From Picocystis sp. L7 (Eukaryota; Chlorophyta; Picocystophyceae; Picocystales; Picocystaceae): a DNA stretch of 64,000 bases. Positions within the stretch are counted from its first letter, which is position 1. Every line of letters begins with the position of its first letter. Of the stretch, positions 52,737 to 62,760 are shown in pieces. The DNA lies in the NCBI GenBank assembly GCA_020975725.1, contig QXJR01000015.1, positions 434,001 through 498,000 on the forward strand, written 5' to 3'. Below the pieces are notes generated by a model that did not search any database, had not been told where the DNA came from, and saw only the letters and a program-made list of their open reading frames with translations. The position numbers were made by a program, and so were the translations under genes.

Positions 52737-54161
52737 ATGGCGGTGATGCGAGCGCGTCTCGCGACGCGTCCACGCGCGAATGCGCGTCCCAAGGGAGTGG
52801 GAAGGGTGGATAGAAGCTCCTCGAAGCGTCAGGTGGCGCTTCAGGCCCGCACGCGGGAGCTGGGGACCTGGTGGGAGGGCCTACCTGCACGGTATCGGAT
52901 CGTCGGTGCTACAAGCTTGGCGTTCGTCATCTGCAACATGGACAAGGTGAACATGAGCGTGGCCATCCTTCCCATGGCCAGCGAGTTTGGATGGTCCGCT
53001 GGAACCGCAGGGATCATCCAGTCCTCCTTCTTCTGGGGATACGCAGTGTCCCAGCTGCCAGGTGGATGGTTGGCCTCCAAACTCTCCGGAAAAGTGGTGC
53101 TCCCAGCTGGCGTGTTGCTGTGGTCTCTGGCCACTGCGCTCATCCCACAAGCTGCAGATGAAGCTATCCTGCTCCTCTGTCTGGCCAGAGCGCTCGTGGG
53201 CCTGGGCGAAGGGATTTCACCTGCAGCAGCCACCGACTTGATCTCCAGGGTGGTGCCTGTGACGGAGAGATCACGTGCCACGGCTGTGGTGTTTGGCGGA
53301 CTCAACGCAGGTAGCGTGCTTGGACTCATTGTCGCGCCGTTTATCATAAATCAGTTCGGATGGGAATCTGTATTTTACGGATTTGGTGCGCTCGGGATTC
53401 TGTGGGCGGTGTGGTACTTGATCTCCTTCGGGGGGAATGAGTTGAAAAAAGCAGAGCTAGAGCTAGAGAAATACAACGGTAAACCTGCAGAGAAGAAGGT
53501 AGAGCAGGATGTGCCGTGGGGAAAATTCTTGCGGTCAAAGCCGCTATGGGCGCTTGCCTACACACACTTTTGCAACAATTGGACGGGATTTGTACTTCTA
53601 GCATGGATGCCTACATACTTCAGCAATGGCCTTGGACTTGATTTGAAGAATGCATCCTTGCTCTCCATTCTTCCTCCTGTGGCATCTATTGCCACTTCTT
53701 CGTTTGCTGCTCCAATGGCCGACAAGCTAATTGCAGATGGACAGCCGGTGACACTTGTGCGAAAAGCTGCACAGGCCATTGCTTTTCTGTGCCCGGCAAT
53801 ATGTATGGCATTCACCGCAACTGCTGAGGACCCATTCACTGCAATCGCATTTCTCACTGTAGGCCTAGGACTGAGCTCGTTCTCCATCGCAGGATTGTAC
53901 TCCAACCATGCTGATTTATCTCCACGGTATGCTAGCATCCTTCTAGGCTTCACTAACACCGCTGGAGCCACCCCAGGTATAATCGGTGTGAGCTTGACTG
54001 GATTGTTGCTGGACAAGACTGACAATTGGGCCCTTTCCCTCTTCGGACCCATGCTCTTTTTTCAAATAACGGGGGCACTTGTCTTTTCAATCTTTGGATC
54101 AGGGGAAAACCAGGGATACGGTATTGACAAGAAGAATGTACAGAAGCACTCAGATGTATGA
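52737..54161 (+). CDS. PHT4: PHT4-type plastid anion/phosphate transporter (MFS)
   Basis: A 474-residue major facilitator of the SLC17/PHT4 family, which moves phosphate or organic anions such as ascorbate across plastid or other organelle membranes. A basic transit-like leader of about 45 residues precedes the membrane region. It begins RYRIVGATSLAFVICNMDKVNMSVAI, with the family's N-x-D-x-x-x-x-S motif. Then come QSSFFWGYAVSQLPGGWLA, RALVGLGEGISPAAAT, and later FVLLAWMPTYFS and FTNTAGATPGIIG. About 12 hydrophobic segments are visible. The C-terminus is short and Lys-rich. It is intronless. The 1.06-kb region between it and HSP90 has no gene. Confidence 0.93.
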   Translation: MAVMRARLATRPRANARPKGVGRVDRSSSKRQVALQARTRELGTWWEGLPARYRIVGATSLAFVICNMDKVNMSVAILPMASEFGWSAGTAGIIQSSFFWGYAVSQLPGGWLASKLSGKVVLPAGVLLWSLATALIPQAADEAILLLCLARALVGLGEGISPAAATDLISRVVPVTERSRATAVVFGGLNAGSVLGLIVAPFIINQFGWESVFYGFGALGILWAVWYLISFGGNELKKAELELEKYNGKPAEKKVEQDVPWGKFLRSKPLWALAYTHFCNNWTGFVLLAWMPTYFSNGLGLDLKNASLLSILPPVASIATSSFAAPMADKLIADGQPVTLVRKAAQAIAFLCPAICMAFTATAEDPFTAIAFLTVGLGLSSFSIAGLYSNHADLSPRYASILLGFTNTAGATPGIIGVSLTGLLLDKTDNWALSLFGPMLFFQITGALVFSIFGSGENQGYGIDKKNVQKHSDV

Positions 54162-55186
54162 TTTATTGACATTGCACCTTTTGTGGTGACATCCTCATGT
54201 AAAGCGTGGTTGTGCAATGCCAAGGCCGCACTATCCAGTGAGCCTGAGGCTCGATGATTTTGTGACAGGTGCGATTCGCCATGCACCGCGTCCCTGGATA
54301 TCTTCTGCACATATGAAGTCGTATTGCTGTCCTCATTCCACAGTCGTGAGACAATCCAACACTTGAGAACCCCACATGTCAAGGCATTACTGCTGCGAAG
54401 CTGTTCAGGCTTCGTCCAACATCAAGAGTTGTTGCACTCGTTGCCACATGCGATGCATCCTTAGCCAGTACAAAAATCTTTCACAAGGGACACCTAGCTT
54501 ACCTTTCAAATCGACTCTAAAAAAGCCTTCTCTTAGGATTGGCCCTTTGTACATGCATCGCTTTTGCTGTTCAAAGTCATTGATGGCGACGATGCTCTTT
54601 TCGGAGCAATCCATACCACAGTAAAGTATGTGTGGACAACGGGGCGAGCCTTACATGCGATGTCCATGATGATGAGCTGCCAAGGTCTTCCAACCTCTCA
54701 TTGGCCGACACTGATCCCCTTGCTCAAGCGGGAAGAATTGCGGTAGCGAAACCTTTGACAACTTCTATCACTCCTCGGTTTCCATTGCGAAAACTATGGC
54801 GATGTGGAGTTTTTCAAGACACAATCCGCCGATTTCCTGTCACGACCCTGTGCAGGCGAGCAACGGTGCTGCTGTGTTCGTCCCGCTTATGTGCAGAGAG
54901 GAGGCTAAGCCGATAGGTACCAATGTGGTAAAACGACTGCCATGGGACCCTGGTACTATGTCGTGTGCTTCAGTTGATCCATGTGCATTCGACTTGCGGT
55001 CCCCCATGGAAGGGTCTAGTGCACAAAGTGGATTGATCCGTTGCATCGAATTCCTGCTCACACAGTCAGAGGTGAAACGAGTTCGAATGAGGATGGTGTA
55101 ATGCACTGCAGTGTCTGCAACTGCAGGGCTTTCCCTGAGAGTGATATAGTCTTGCTGCATAACCACAGAAGAAGTATTTGACATTG
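54162..55186. other. Convergent intergenic region, nothing recognised
   Basis: About 1 kb, larger than other convergent gaps. Only short overlapping frames of about 60-115 codons occur on either strand, with no domain or repeat. No tRNA-like structure was found. Confidence 0.5.
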
Positions 55187-55192
55187 TTTATT
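55187..55192 (-). terminator. AATAAA polyadenylation signal of HSP90
   Basis: TTTATT on the + strand (AATAAA on the gene strand) lies 31 bp after the HSP90 stop. Confidence 0.5.
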
Positions 55193-55222
55193 CAAACGAA
55201 ACTTTTCAAACTCATGGACATC

Positions 55223-57337
55223 TCAATCCACTTCCTCCATGCGGCTGCCCTCGTCAACATCCTCTTCCAAGGGAGGCAGCTCATCGTCTGCACCCTCCGC
55301 AATGTCGAGGTCCTCATCAATGCTGAGACCCAGCTTAATCATGCGATGGATGCGGTTGCTAAATGTGTTGGGCTCGTCCAGAGAAAATCCCGAGGTAAGC
55401 AAGGCGGTCTCAAACATGAGCAAAACAAGGTCCTTCACGGTCTTGTCACTCTTGTCTGCGTCGGCGCGCTTGCGCAGCTCGTCCATGATTGCATTGTAGG
55501 GGTTGATCTCCATGGTCTTCTTGCTGACCATGTAGGACGTCATGCTACTGTCACGGAGAGCCTGTGCTTTCATAATACGCTCCATGTTAGCACTCCAGCC
55601 GTACTCCCCAGTCACCAGTACGCAGGGCGAGTCTACCAGCCTCTCAGACACCACGACCTTCTCCACCTTGTCTCCAAGGATGTCCTTCATGAGGCGGCAC
55701 AGCGGTTCAAACTTGGTTTTGGTTTCCTCAAACGCCTTCTTCTCTTCCTCAGTGTCATCCAGTGTAAGACCTTCCTTGGTGCAGGAAACAAGCTTCTTTC
55801 CATCGTACTCCTTCAACTGCTGTACGGCATACTCATCGATCGGATCCACCATGAAAAGAACCTCAATTCCACGCTTCTTCAGCCTTTCCACGAAGGGCGA
55901 GTTCTCCACTGCCTTCTTGCTCTCCCCTGTAATGTAGTAAATGTCCTTTTGGTTCTCCTTCATGCGCGTGACGTAGTCCTTGAGGCTGGTGAACTCATCT
56001 CCACTCTTGGTGGAGTGGTACCTCAGCAGGTCAGCCAGTTTGGCCCTGTTCTGGCTGTCTTCGTGAATGCCCAACTTGAGGTTCTTTCCGAAGGCCTCGT
56101 AGAACTTGTTGAAGTCGTCCTTGTTCTCGGCAATCTCGTTGAACATCTCAATGCACTTCTTGACAATGTTCTTCTTGATGACCTTGAGGATTTTGTTCTG
56201 CTGAAGCATCTCTCGGGAAATGTTCAGGGGAAGATCTTCGCTGTCAACCACTCCTTTCACGAAGCCCAAGTACTCTGGGATGATGTCCTCGCAGTTGTCC
56301 ATGATGAACACTCTGCGGACGTAGAGCTTGATGTTGTTCAGCTTCTTCTTGCCGTCAAACAGGTCAAAGGGTGCACGGCGAGGGGTGAAGAGGATGGACT
56401 TGAACTCCAGCTGGCCCTCCACTGCAAAGTGCTTCACCGCGAGGTGATCCTCCCAGTCATTGCTGAGTGACTTGTAGAAAGCTGCATACTCGTCCTTGGT
56501 GATTTCCTCAGGGTTTCTCATCCAGATGGGCTTCTGCTTGTTCATGAGGGACCACTCGTGGGAGACTTCCTTCACTTTTTTCTTGGGCTTTTCCTTCTTC
56601 TCGTCCACCTCCTCGATCTTCCCCTCCTCATCGTCTCCCTTCTCTTCCTCCTCCTCGTCGTCCGACACTTCCTTCTCCGTGGTCTTCTCCGTCCACAAGG
56701 AAATGGGGTAGCTGATAAACTCGCTGTGCTTCTTGACGAGATCCTTCAGGCGTCGCTCCTCCAAATATTCGAGTTGGTCATCCTTCAGGAATAGGATCAT
56801 CTTCGTGCCACGTCCAAGCGGTTCCCCCGTGTCCTTGCGCACTGTGAATGAGCCTCCTGCCTGAGATTCCCAAACGTACTGCTCATCGTCATTGTGCTTG
56901 GTGTGCACCACCACACGATCCGCGACCAGGTAGGCAGAGTAGAAACCTACGCCGAATTGGCCAATCATGCTGATGTCGGCACCTGCTGAGAGCGCCTCCA
57001 TGAAGGCCTTGGTTCCAGAACGGGCAATGGTCCCCAAGTTGTTGACAAGATCAGCCTTGGTCATGCCAATTCCAGAATCGGTGATGGTCAGGGTGTTGTT
57101 GGTCTTGTCGGGCACGATGTGAATGAACAGCTCGGGCTGAGCATCGAGCTTGCTCTTGTCGGTAAGACCCTCAAAGCGGATTTTGTCCAGAGCATCGGAC
57201 GAGTTACTGATCAACTCCCTCAGGAAGATCTCCTTGTTGCTGTAGAAGGTGTTGATAATCAGCGACAGCAGCTGGTTGATCTCGGCCTGGAAGGCGAAGG
57301 TCTCCACTTCCTCTCCCATGGTGGCGTCGTTGGCCAT
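55223..57337 (-). CDS. HSP90: Cytosolic HSP90 chaperone
   Basis: A 704-residue ATP-dependent chaperone for kinases and receptors. The N-terminal ATPase has [25 protein letters not shown]-type [22 protein letters not shown] and [13 protein letters not shown]; a charged linker rich in Glu/Lys follows ([11 protein letters not shown]). The middle domain has [12 protein letters not shown] and [19 protein letters not shown]; the C-terminal dimerisation region ends in MEEVD, the TPR-cochaperone anchor that marks the cytosolic form. The ATG at 57337 starts [20 protein letters not shown]. It is intronless. Upstream are heat-shock-element-like TTCnnGAA sites (57.6-57.7 kb) and two ATCGAGATCT motifs, consistent with stress induction. 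Confidence 0.98.
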   Translation of the reverse strand: MANDATMGEEVETFAFQAEINQLLSLIINTFYSNKEIFLRELISNSSDALDKIRFEGLTDKSKLDAQPELFIHIVPDKTNNTLTITDSGIGMTKADLVNNLGTIARSGTKAFMEALSAGADISMIGQFGVGFYSAYLVADRVVVHTKHNDDEQYVWESQAGGSFTVRKDTGEPLGRGTKMILFLKDDQLEYLEERRLKDLVKKHSEFISYPISLWTEKTTEKEVSDDEEEEEKGDDEEGKIEEVDEKKEKPKKKVKEVSHEWSLMNKQKPIWMRNPEEITKDEYAAFYKSLSNDWEDHLAVKHFAVEGQLEFKSILFTPRRAPFDLFDGKKKLNNIKLYVRRVFIMDNCEDIIPEYLGFVKGVVDSEDLPLNISREMLQQNKILKVIKKNIVKKCIEMFNEIAENKDDFNKFYEAFGKNLKLGIHEDSQNRAKLADLLRYHSTKSGDEFTSLKDYVTRMKENQKDIYYITGESKKAVENSPFVERLKKRGIEVLFMVDPIDEYAVQQLKEYDGKKLVSCTKEGLTLDDTEEEKKAFEETKTKFEPLCRLMKDILGDKVEKVVVSERLVDSPCVLVTGEYGWSANMERIMKAQALRDSSMTSYMVSKKTMEINPYNAIMDELRKRADADKSDKTVKDLVLLMFETALLTSGFSLDEPNTFSNRIHRMIKLGLSIDEDLDIAEGADDELPPLEEDVDEGSRMEEVD

Positions 57338-57617
57338 TGTTTCCTCTGGTTTGCCTCGCGGAGAGGTCTCTTCGATACGTTCGAGTGTGTGCAGGAGCGC
57401 ACGCGTGTGACTGGTGTGCGCGCGAAAGTGACGGTCCGACGACCACAGCCCACAACAACCCTTCCTCTCGGACCTGGTACCGCAGAGGATTGAGCTGTCA
57501 GACACCCGTGGTCGCTCCGGGAATCCTCGACGGGAAGTGGAAGAAGGGGGAAAACTCCGCCGCCGCAACGGGAAGGGTCGATGCGGACGATTGCCGCAGA
57601 GGCGATCCGGAGACGTT

Positions 57618-57805
57618 TTCAAGAAATGAGGGACGAAGGACCGCGTTCCTCTGCGGGATATGTGGATCGACGACCGGGGAGCACGTCGACCCTTCTAGAA
57701 GGGTCCACGGCGTTACAGGGTTCGGGGATCGCGGTCCCATCGTCAGAAGAACACAGGGGTGCGATGGATCGCATCGAGATCTTTCGAAGAAAGCGATCGA
57801 GATCT
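57618..57805. promoter_or_regulatory. Heat-shock-element-like sites and ATCGAGATCT motifs upstream of HSP90
   Basis: TTCAAGAA (57618-57625) and TTCTAGAA (57693-57700), the latter inside the perfect 18-bp palindrome 57688-57705, fit the nTTCnnGAAn core of heat shock elements. ATCGAGATCT occurs at 57773-57782 and 57796-57805. The distance is about 280-470 bp upstream of the ATG. Confidence 0.5.
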
Positions 57806-57985
57806 TTCGGGACGAGTCGGGGGGGAAGAAGAAGAGTCGCGAATCGACAGATGGGGGAACCAATCACAAGACAGGACAGAAGGGGTTGGAGTTAAGGGGC
57901 ATAAAGGGAGGTTAATCCCTCGAGTTCGGAACGAAGGTTCGAGACGACCTGGCGGTCGGATCCCGGCCAAGCCTTTATTGGAAAG

Positions 57986-59203
57986 TCATGGACGTGAACC
58001 ATGTCCAGGCACGATCTTGCCCAGCACCACGGAATGAGAGGCACCGGTGGCCTGTGGGAGATTGCCTGGAACACGGTGCAATGCGGCGTAACCGAGCAGC
58101 GCAAAACCCATGGCATCCTTGGCCTTGTACGGGACCCCGTAAGCATCGCTCGGAACCCATGCCAAGCCAGGACACCGCTCTTGCAACCGTGACACCAAGC
58201 ATGAGTTGGCCACCCCGCCCCCGCTCATGATCACCGTGCTGGGACGGTACCCAGCTTCTAAAACAAAGGTCTGGATGGCATCGGCAATGGTGACCGCCGT
58301 TAGCTCACACGCGGTTGCAAGTTTGTCGGCGAAACGAACCACGTCCCGTCCATCTGATTGCTTCATCGACATCTCCATCCATTCTACGAACTCCTCCCCA
58401 AACTGCTCACGTCCAAATGCACGAGGCGGAGCCTGTCTCATCAGAGGACTGTTTCGAAACTGCTCTACGACTGCTTCACAGATCTTGCCCGACCCTGCAA
58501 TCTTGCCGCCCTCGTCGAATGGCTGACCTTTCATGAACCCCTTTTGTTGAGCATGTTGGACAATCAAGTCCATGGCCATGTTCCCAGGTCCCGTGTCGAT
58601 GGCAAACACGGAACCATTCCTGGCCAAGAGCGTGAGGTTGGAAATCCCGCCGATGGTGAGGAAGAGCAAGTCGCTGTCGGACCCATCGCCAAAGAGGATT
58701 CGTTCCGCGAAGGGCATGATAGGACCGCCTTTCCCTCCTGCGGCGATGTCTCTGACGTGGAAATCGGCCACGGTGGTGACGCCTGTCCTTTCAGCGATCA
58801 CCGCTGGTTCTCCCAGTTGCATTGTTGCGGGCTTCTTCCATCCTTTCGTTTCGTCCTTCTCCGAGATGTGGCAGACGGTCTGTCCGTGGGAGGCGATCAA
58901 GTCCACCTTTTCCGCCTCCGTCTGCGACTCTCGAATGGCCGACATGGCCGCTCGTGCGAACAGTTCACCCACATCGATGTCCAGCTGGCATATTTCCGCC
59001 GCCGGCACGGCTGCGCCGGACGCGACCAGTCGGAGCCGCTCGCGGAGCGGTGCGTCGATTTTCGTTTCGGTGAACGCCACCAGCTTCACCTGCGTCCCTG
59101 GCGAATCTGGCTTGACGTGCACCAGCGCGGCGTCCACGGCATCCATGGACGTTCCACTCATCAGTCCCACCACCAAAGCGGGAGGCAGGTCCTCGTCGAG
59201 CAT
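57986..59203 (-). CDS. anmK: Anhydro-N-acetylmuramic acid kinase (AnmK)
   Basis: A 405-residue protein of the AnmK family, which phosphorylates and opens 1,6-anhydro-MurNAc to MurNAc 6-phosphate during peptidoglycan recycling in bacteria. Signatures are VVGLMSGTSMDAVDAALV (phosphate loop), ASHGQTVCH, DFHVRDIAAGGKGGPIMPF (family form D-F-R-x-x-D-x-A-A-G-G-x-G-A-P-L), LTIGGISNLT and DTGPGNMAMD. The C-terminal MSGGGVANSCLV matches the G-G-G-x-x-N-x-x-L motif. Bacterial AnmK is about 370 residues; the extra length is at the N-terminus and C-terminal tail. I see no clear targeting peptide at the chosen ATG (59203). It is probably of bacterial origin, and the natural substrate in this host is unproven. 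Divergent from AK-HSDH, with about 500 bp between. Confidence 0.9.
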   Translation of the reverse strand: MLDEDLPPALVVGLMSGTSMDAVDAALVHVKPDSPGTQVKLVAFTETKIDAPLRERLRLVASGAAVPAAEICQLDIDVGELFARAAMSAIRESQTEAEKVDLIASHGQTVCHISEKDETKGWKKPATMQLGEPAVIAERTGVTTVADFHVRDIAAGGKGGPIMPFAERILFGDGSDSDLLFLTIGGISNLTLLARNGSVFAIDTGPGNMAMDLIVQHAQQKGFMKGQPFDEGGKIAGSGKICEAVVEQFRNSPLMRQAPPRAFGREQFGEEFVEWMEMSMKQSDGRDVVRFADKLATACELTAVTIADAIQTFVLEAGYRPSTVIMSGGGVANSCLVSRLQERCPGLAWVPSDAYGVPYKAKDAMGFALLGYAALHRVPGNLPQATGASHSVVLGKIVPGHGSRP

Positions 59204-59285
59204 GGCGCGGGTGCCGCTTCGCGGCCGCTCGCGCGCGACGCGTCTGCGTCCATCCCACGATGCCAAGACCGTGTTGACAGCGGTA

Positions 59286-59644
59286 TTTCTACGGTCCACG
59301 CTGTCTCCATGGACCGATGGGGGATCGACTGTCTTTTGTGTGGATGTTGTAGGGTGGACCGTAGAAAGACCGTGAGATAGGGTTCGGGGAGTCCAGGGGG
59401 TGGAGGCCGTCCGTCCCGATCGGTTGGACGGTGGGGAAGCCAGGGACCCGCCCCTCCCCCGTGGACCGTTCGAAGACCGTTCCATTCTCCCCTCGTTTCT
59501 CCCACGAGGATCGAGAAAGGACCGCGTGGACCGCTGAGGAGGGTCCCCCCGGACGTCCCCTCCCCACCAACCGTCCTTCCGATTCCACCCCATCCTTCCT
59601 CGCTCCACCCTCGGTCAAAGACAGCAAAGACAGTCGGTCTTTCC
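59286..59644. promoter_or_regulatory. TGGACCG cluster with a 14-bp inverted repeat between AnmK and AK-HSDH
   Basis: TGGACCG or its reverse occurs at 59292-59298, 59310-59316, 59355-59361, 59462-59468 and 59527-59533. TTTCTACGGTCCAC (59286-59299) and its exact reverse complement (59354-59367) form a 14-bp inverted repeat. CCATGGACCG (59307-59316) and CGGTCTTTCC (59635-59644) are shared with the promoter at 52.6 kb. Confidence 0.5.
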
Positions 59645-59701
59645 TCGATCGGGCAGGGGGCCACCAGGGAGGGGTCAGCAGAAGCCGACAGTTTGGCGGC
59701 G

Positions 59702-62503
59702 ATGCGCACGAGCCAAGCACGCGCCATGTCGACGTCCATGGCGTCTTTTTCGCAGCGTTCGCTGGACGCTCGACGCGGGAGGCGGACGTCCACGCGTAGC
59801 AGGACGCAGCACCAAGTGCGTGCCTCGTCTTACCGACCAAGAGCGCCCTCCGCGGCCGCTGCGGCGCGGGCCACGACGTCCGCCAAGCCCAAGGATGGCG
59901 CGAAATTGGGCGCCAGCGAACGCGCCGCAGACGCTTCGGGATGTCCTCGAGGTGGGTCCTGGCACGTGCACAAGTTCGGTGGGACGTGTGTGGGCTCGCC
60001 GGAACGTATCTTGGCTGCAGCCGACCTCGTGCGACAACAGCTGGTGGAAGAGAACCCAGGGCAAAACAGAGTGCTCATGGTGGTCTCGGCCATGGGAACC
60101 GATCCCAAAACTGGCGTGAAAACCACCGATGCGCTGCTCAAGGCGGTGGAACTGGCCGCCAACCAGGATCCCGCCTCCGCGGATGCGCTGGAGGAAGTGC
60201 GCCAGAAGCACATCCAATCCGCCACGGAGCTTCTGGGCCCTGGAGAAGCCTTGGACACATTCCTCAAGGTCTTGGATAGGGACTGTGAGGATCTGAGTGC
60301 CATGCTCAAGGCTATCCGTATCTCTGGGAGCGCTACGGATGCCTTCTCGGACTTTGTGGTGGGACACGGAGAGCTTTGGTCTGCGCAGATGATGTGCGCA
60401 GCGCTTAGGATGAAGGGGGCCAAGGCCCTATGGATGGATGCTAGGGACGTGCTTGTGGTGGTTCCTACCGCGGACAACAACTCGGTGGACATCAAGTACA
60501 GACTCTCGAACGAAAACCTGGACAGGTGGTTTGACCAGCGCGGTGTGGAGGAAGATACCATCATCGTGGCCACGGGATTCGTGGCCAGGGACCCCAGCGG
60601 AGCGCCGACCACCCTCAAGCGCAACGGCAGCGACTACAGTGCCACTATCATGGGGGCCTTGCTGTTAGCAGGCTCGATCACCATCTGGACAGACGTAAAT
60701 GGTGTGTACAGCGCGGATCCCCGCAAGGTCAGCGAAGCAGTCAGTCTCCATCAACTCTCCTACCACGAGGCATGGGAGCTGTCCTACTTTGGCGCGAATG
60801 TCCTTCATCCTCGCACAACCCTTCCTGCTATGAAGTACAACATTCCGGTGATCATCCGTAACTTCTTTGACCTGGAAAACCCAGGAACGCAGATCACGAA
60901 CTTTCAGACAGAAGAGATGGACTGCAGGAAAGCAGGGCAGGCGGCTGTGAAGGGATTTGCCACCATCGATGATGTGGCAGTCATGAGTGTTGAAGGGACC
61001 GGTATGGTTGGGGTGCCGGGTACAGCGAGTGCCATATTCTCGACTCTGCGTGATGCGAACATCAATGTGGTCATGATATCTCAGGCAAGTTCAGAGCACT
61101 CTGTTTGTTTCTGTGTCAAGGGTGCAGATGCACCCATCGCGAAGCAAGCTTTGGCAAAGAAATTCGAGAGTGCGCTGGCTTCTGGTAGGATATCGAAGGT
61201 GGAGGTCATCCCAGACTGCACTATTCTCGCTGCGGTTGGGCAAGGCATGTGCGCAAGGCGTGGCGTGGCCGAGACCCTCTTTTCCGCGCTGGCCAATGCT
61301 GGAATCAACATCAAGGCAATTGCTCAGGGAAGCAGTGAGTACAACATTACGATAGTCATTGATTCTTCGGACAGCGTACGCGCACTGCGAGCCGTCCACA
61401 GTAGGTTCTACCTGTCAGAGACCCCGCTTGCTGTTGGTATAGTTGGTCCTGGGCTGATTGGTCAGACACTGCTCAAACAGTTCAAGGAACAGAGAGATGT
61501 ACTCAGGGAAGAGCACAACATCGATTTACGTGTGCTTGGAGTGGCTTCGACTGCCAGAATGGTGCTATCAGACACGGGAATCGACCTGGACCGCTGGTCT
61601 GAAGAGATGGATTCACGTGGGGAGGATGCAGACATGCAGAAATTCACACGTCATGTTCATGCATCTCATGTACCCAACGCTGTAATCATAGATTGCACGG
61701 CTAGTGAAGCCGTATCCGAATACTATGCCAAGTGGATGGAAGATGGGATCCACGTCGTCACTCCCAACAAGAAGCTCAACTCAGGACCTTTGGCCAGGTA
61801 CAAAGCTGTGAAAGAGTTGCAAAAGAAGTCCTACACTCATTTTTTCTATGAGGGCACAGTTGGTGCAGGACTTCCCATCATTGCCACACTCAAGGGTCTC
61901 CTCGAGACCGGAGACAAAGTGAACAAGGTCGAAGGCATCTTCAGTGGAACGCTGTCCTACCTGTTCAACACCATGAAACCAGGTATGAGTTTTTCAGAAG
62001 CTGTTACTGATGCCAAGGCAAATGGATACACGGAGCCTGATCCAAGAGATGATCTAGCTGGCATGGATGTTGCGAGGAAAGTTGTCATCCTTGCTCGGGA
62101 GTGCGGTTTAGATCTGGAACTGTCCGACATTCCAGTGGAGAGCTTGGTTCCGGAGCCTCTACGTAGCATAGAAGGTGTGGATGAGTTCATGGCGAAGTTG
62201 CCAGAGTATGACGGGGAAATGGAAACTAAGATGTCAGAGGCAAGCGCTCGTGGAGAATGCTTACGTTACATTGGTACAGTAGATGTTGCGAACAAGTGTG
62301 GACGTGTGGAGCTCCAATCTTTCCCTGCTAGCCATCCTTTCACCCAGTTGACGGGCAGCGACAACATCATTTCCTTCACCACTGCTCGCTACAAAGCTCA
62401 GCCACTAATTGTACGGGGCCCAGGAGCCGGAGCGGAGGTGACTGCGGCTGGTGTATTCTCTGACCTACTTCGCTTGGCTGCTCATCTTGGCGCCCCGAGC
62501 TAA
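59702..62503 (+). CDS. AKHSDH: Bifunctional aspartokinase-homoserine dehydrogenase, plastid
   Basis: Catalyses the first and third steps of the aspartate family (Lys, Thr, Met, Ile). The protein is 933 residues, like plant AK-HSDH (about 915). The first about 85 residues are Arg/Ser/Ala-rich, a transit peptide. The kinase domain starts at HKFGGTCVGSPERI (about 90). Two ACT regulatory repeats follow, VEGTGMVGVPGTASAIFS (about 430) and VGQGMCARRGVAETLFSAL (about 502), each followed by an NI-x-x-I-x-Q-x-SSE segment, the threonine-feedback form. The dehydrogenase Rossmann motif is VGIVGPGLIG (about 578), followed by TPNKKLNSGP and EGTVGAGLPII. The start is ATG 59702; a later Met at 59735 or 59741 is possible. 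It is intronless. Confidence 0.96.
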   Translation: MRTSQARAMSTSMASFSQRSLDARRGRRTSTRSRTQHQVRASSYRPRAPSAAAAARATTSAKPKDGAKLGASERAADASGCPRGGSWHVHKFGGTCVGSPERILAAADLVRQQLVEENPGQNRVLMVVSAMGTDPKTGVKTTDALLKAVELAANQDPASADALEEVRQKHIQSATELLGPGEALDTFLKVLDRDCEDLSAMLKAIRISGSATDAFSDFVVGHGELWSAQMMCAALRMKGAKALWMDARDVLVVVPTADNNSVDIKYRLSNENLDRWFDQRGVEEDTIIVATGFVARDPSGAPTTLKRNGSDYSATIMGALLLAGSITIWTDVNGVYSADPRKVSEAVSLHQLSYHEAWELSYFGANVLHPRTTLPAMKYNIPVIIRNFFDLENPGTQITNFQTEEMDCRKAGQAAVKGFATIDDVAVMSVEGTGMVGVPGTASAIFSTLRDANINVVMISQASSEHSVCFCVKGADAPIAKQALAKKFESALASGRISKVEVIPDCTILAAVGQGMCARRGVAETLFSALANAGINIKAIAQGSSEYNITIVIDSSDSVRALRAVHSRFYLSETPLAVGIVGPGLIGQTLLKQFKEQRDVLREEHNIDLRVLGVASTARMVLSDTGIDLDRWSEEMDSRGEDADMQKFTRHVHASHVPNAVIIDCTASEAVSEYYAKWMEDGIHVVTPNKKLNSGPLARYKAVKELQKKSYTHFFYEGTVGAGLPIIATLKGLLETGDKVNKVEGIFSGTLSYLFNTMKPGMSFSEAVTDAKANGYTEPDPRDDLAGMDVARKVVILARECGLDLELSDIPVESLVPEPLRSIEGVDEFMAKLPEYDGEMETKMSEASARGECLRYIGTVDVANKCGRVELQSFPASHPFTQLTGSDNIISFTTARYKAQPLIVRGPGAGAEVTAAGVFSDLLRLAAHLGAPS

Positions 62504-62527
62504 ACTAATGTGTATGCGTTGACACGA

Positions 62528-62533
62528 AATAAA
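62528..62533 (+). terminator. AATAAA polyadenylation signal of AK-HSDH
   Basis: AATAAA lies 25 bp after the AK-HSDH stop. Confidence 0.5.
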
Positions 62534-62701
62534 CCAGCAAAAGCGGTTCCATGTTTACAAGCAGTGCGGGGCGACGGTCTCACAATTTTCTCCACTTGAA
62601 TACATGCCACTCGTTTCCTTGCGAGAGTGTTGATGGCATTCTAATGCGCCCAAGGGTGCACCCATGGCGTTTTGGAGTGCCCACAGGCATTCCAGCTGCA
62701 A

Positions 62702-62707
62702 TTTATT
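62702..62707 (-). terminator. AATAAA polyadenylation signal of UFD2
   Basis: TTTATT on the + strand gives AATAAA on the minus strand, 54 bp past the UFD2 stop. The convergent gap to AK-HSDH is 257 bp with nothing else recognised. Confidence 0.45.
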
Positions 62708-62760
62708 TGCTAAATCTGAATATCACCGAGCTTGTTTCTATATTGCTCCTGCGAGGACAG

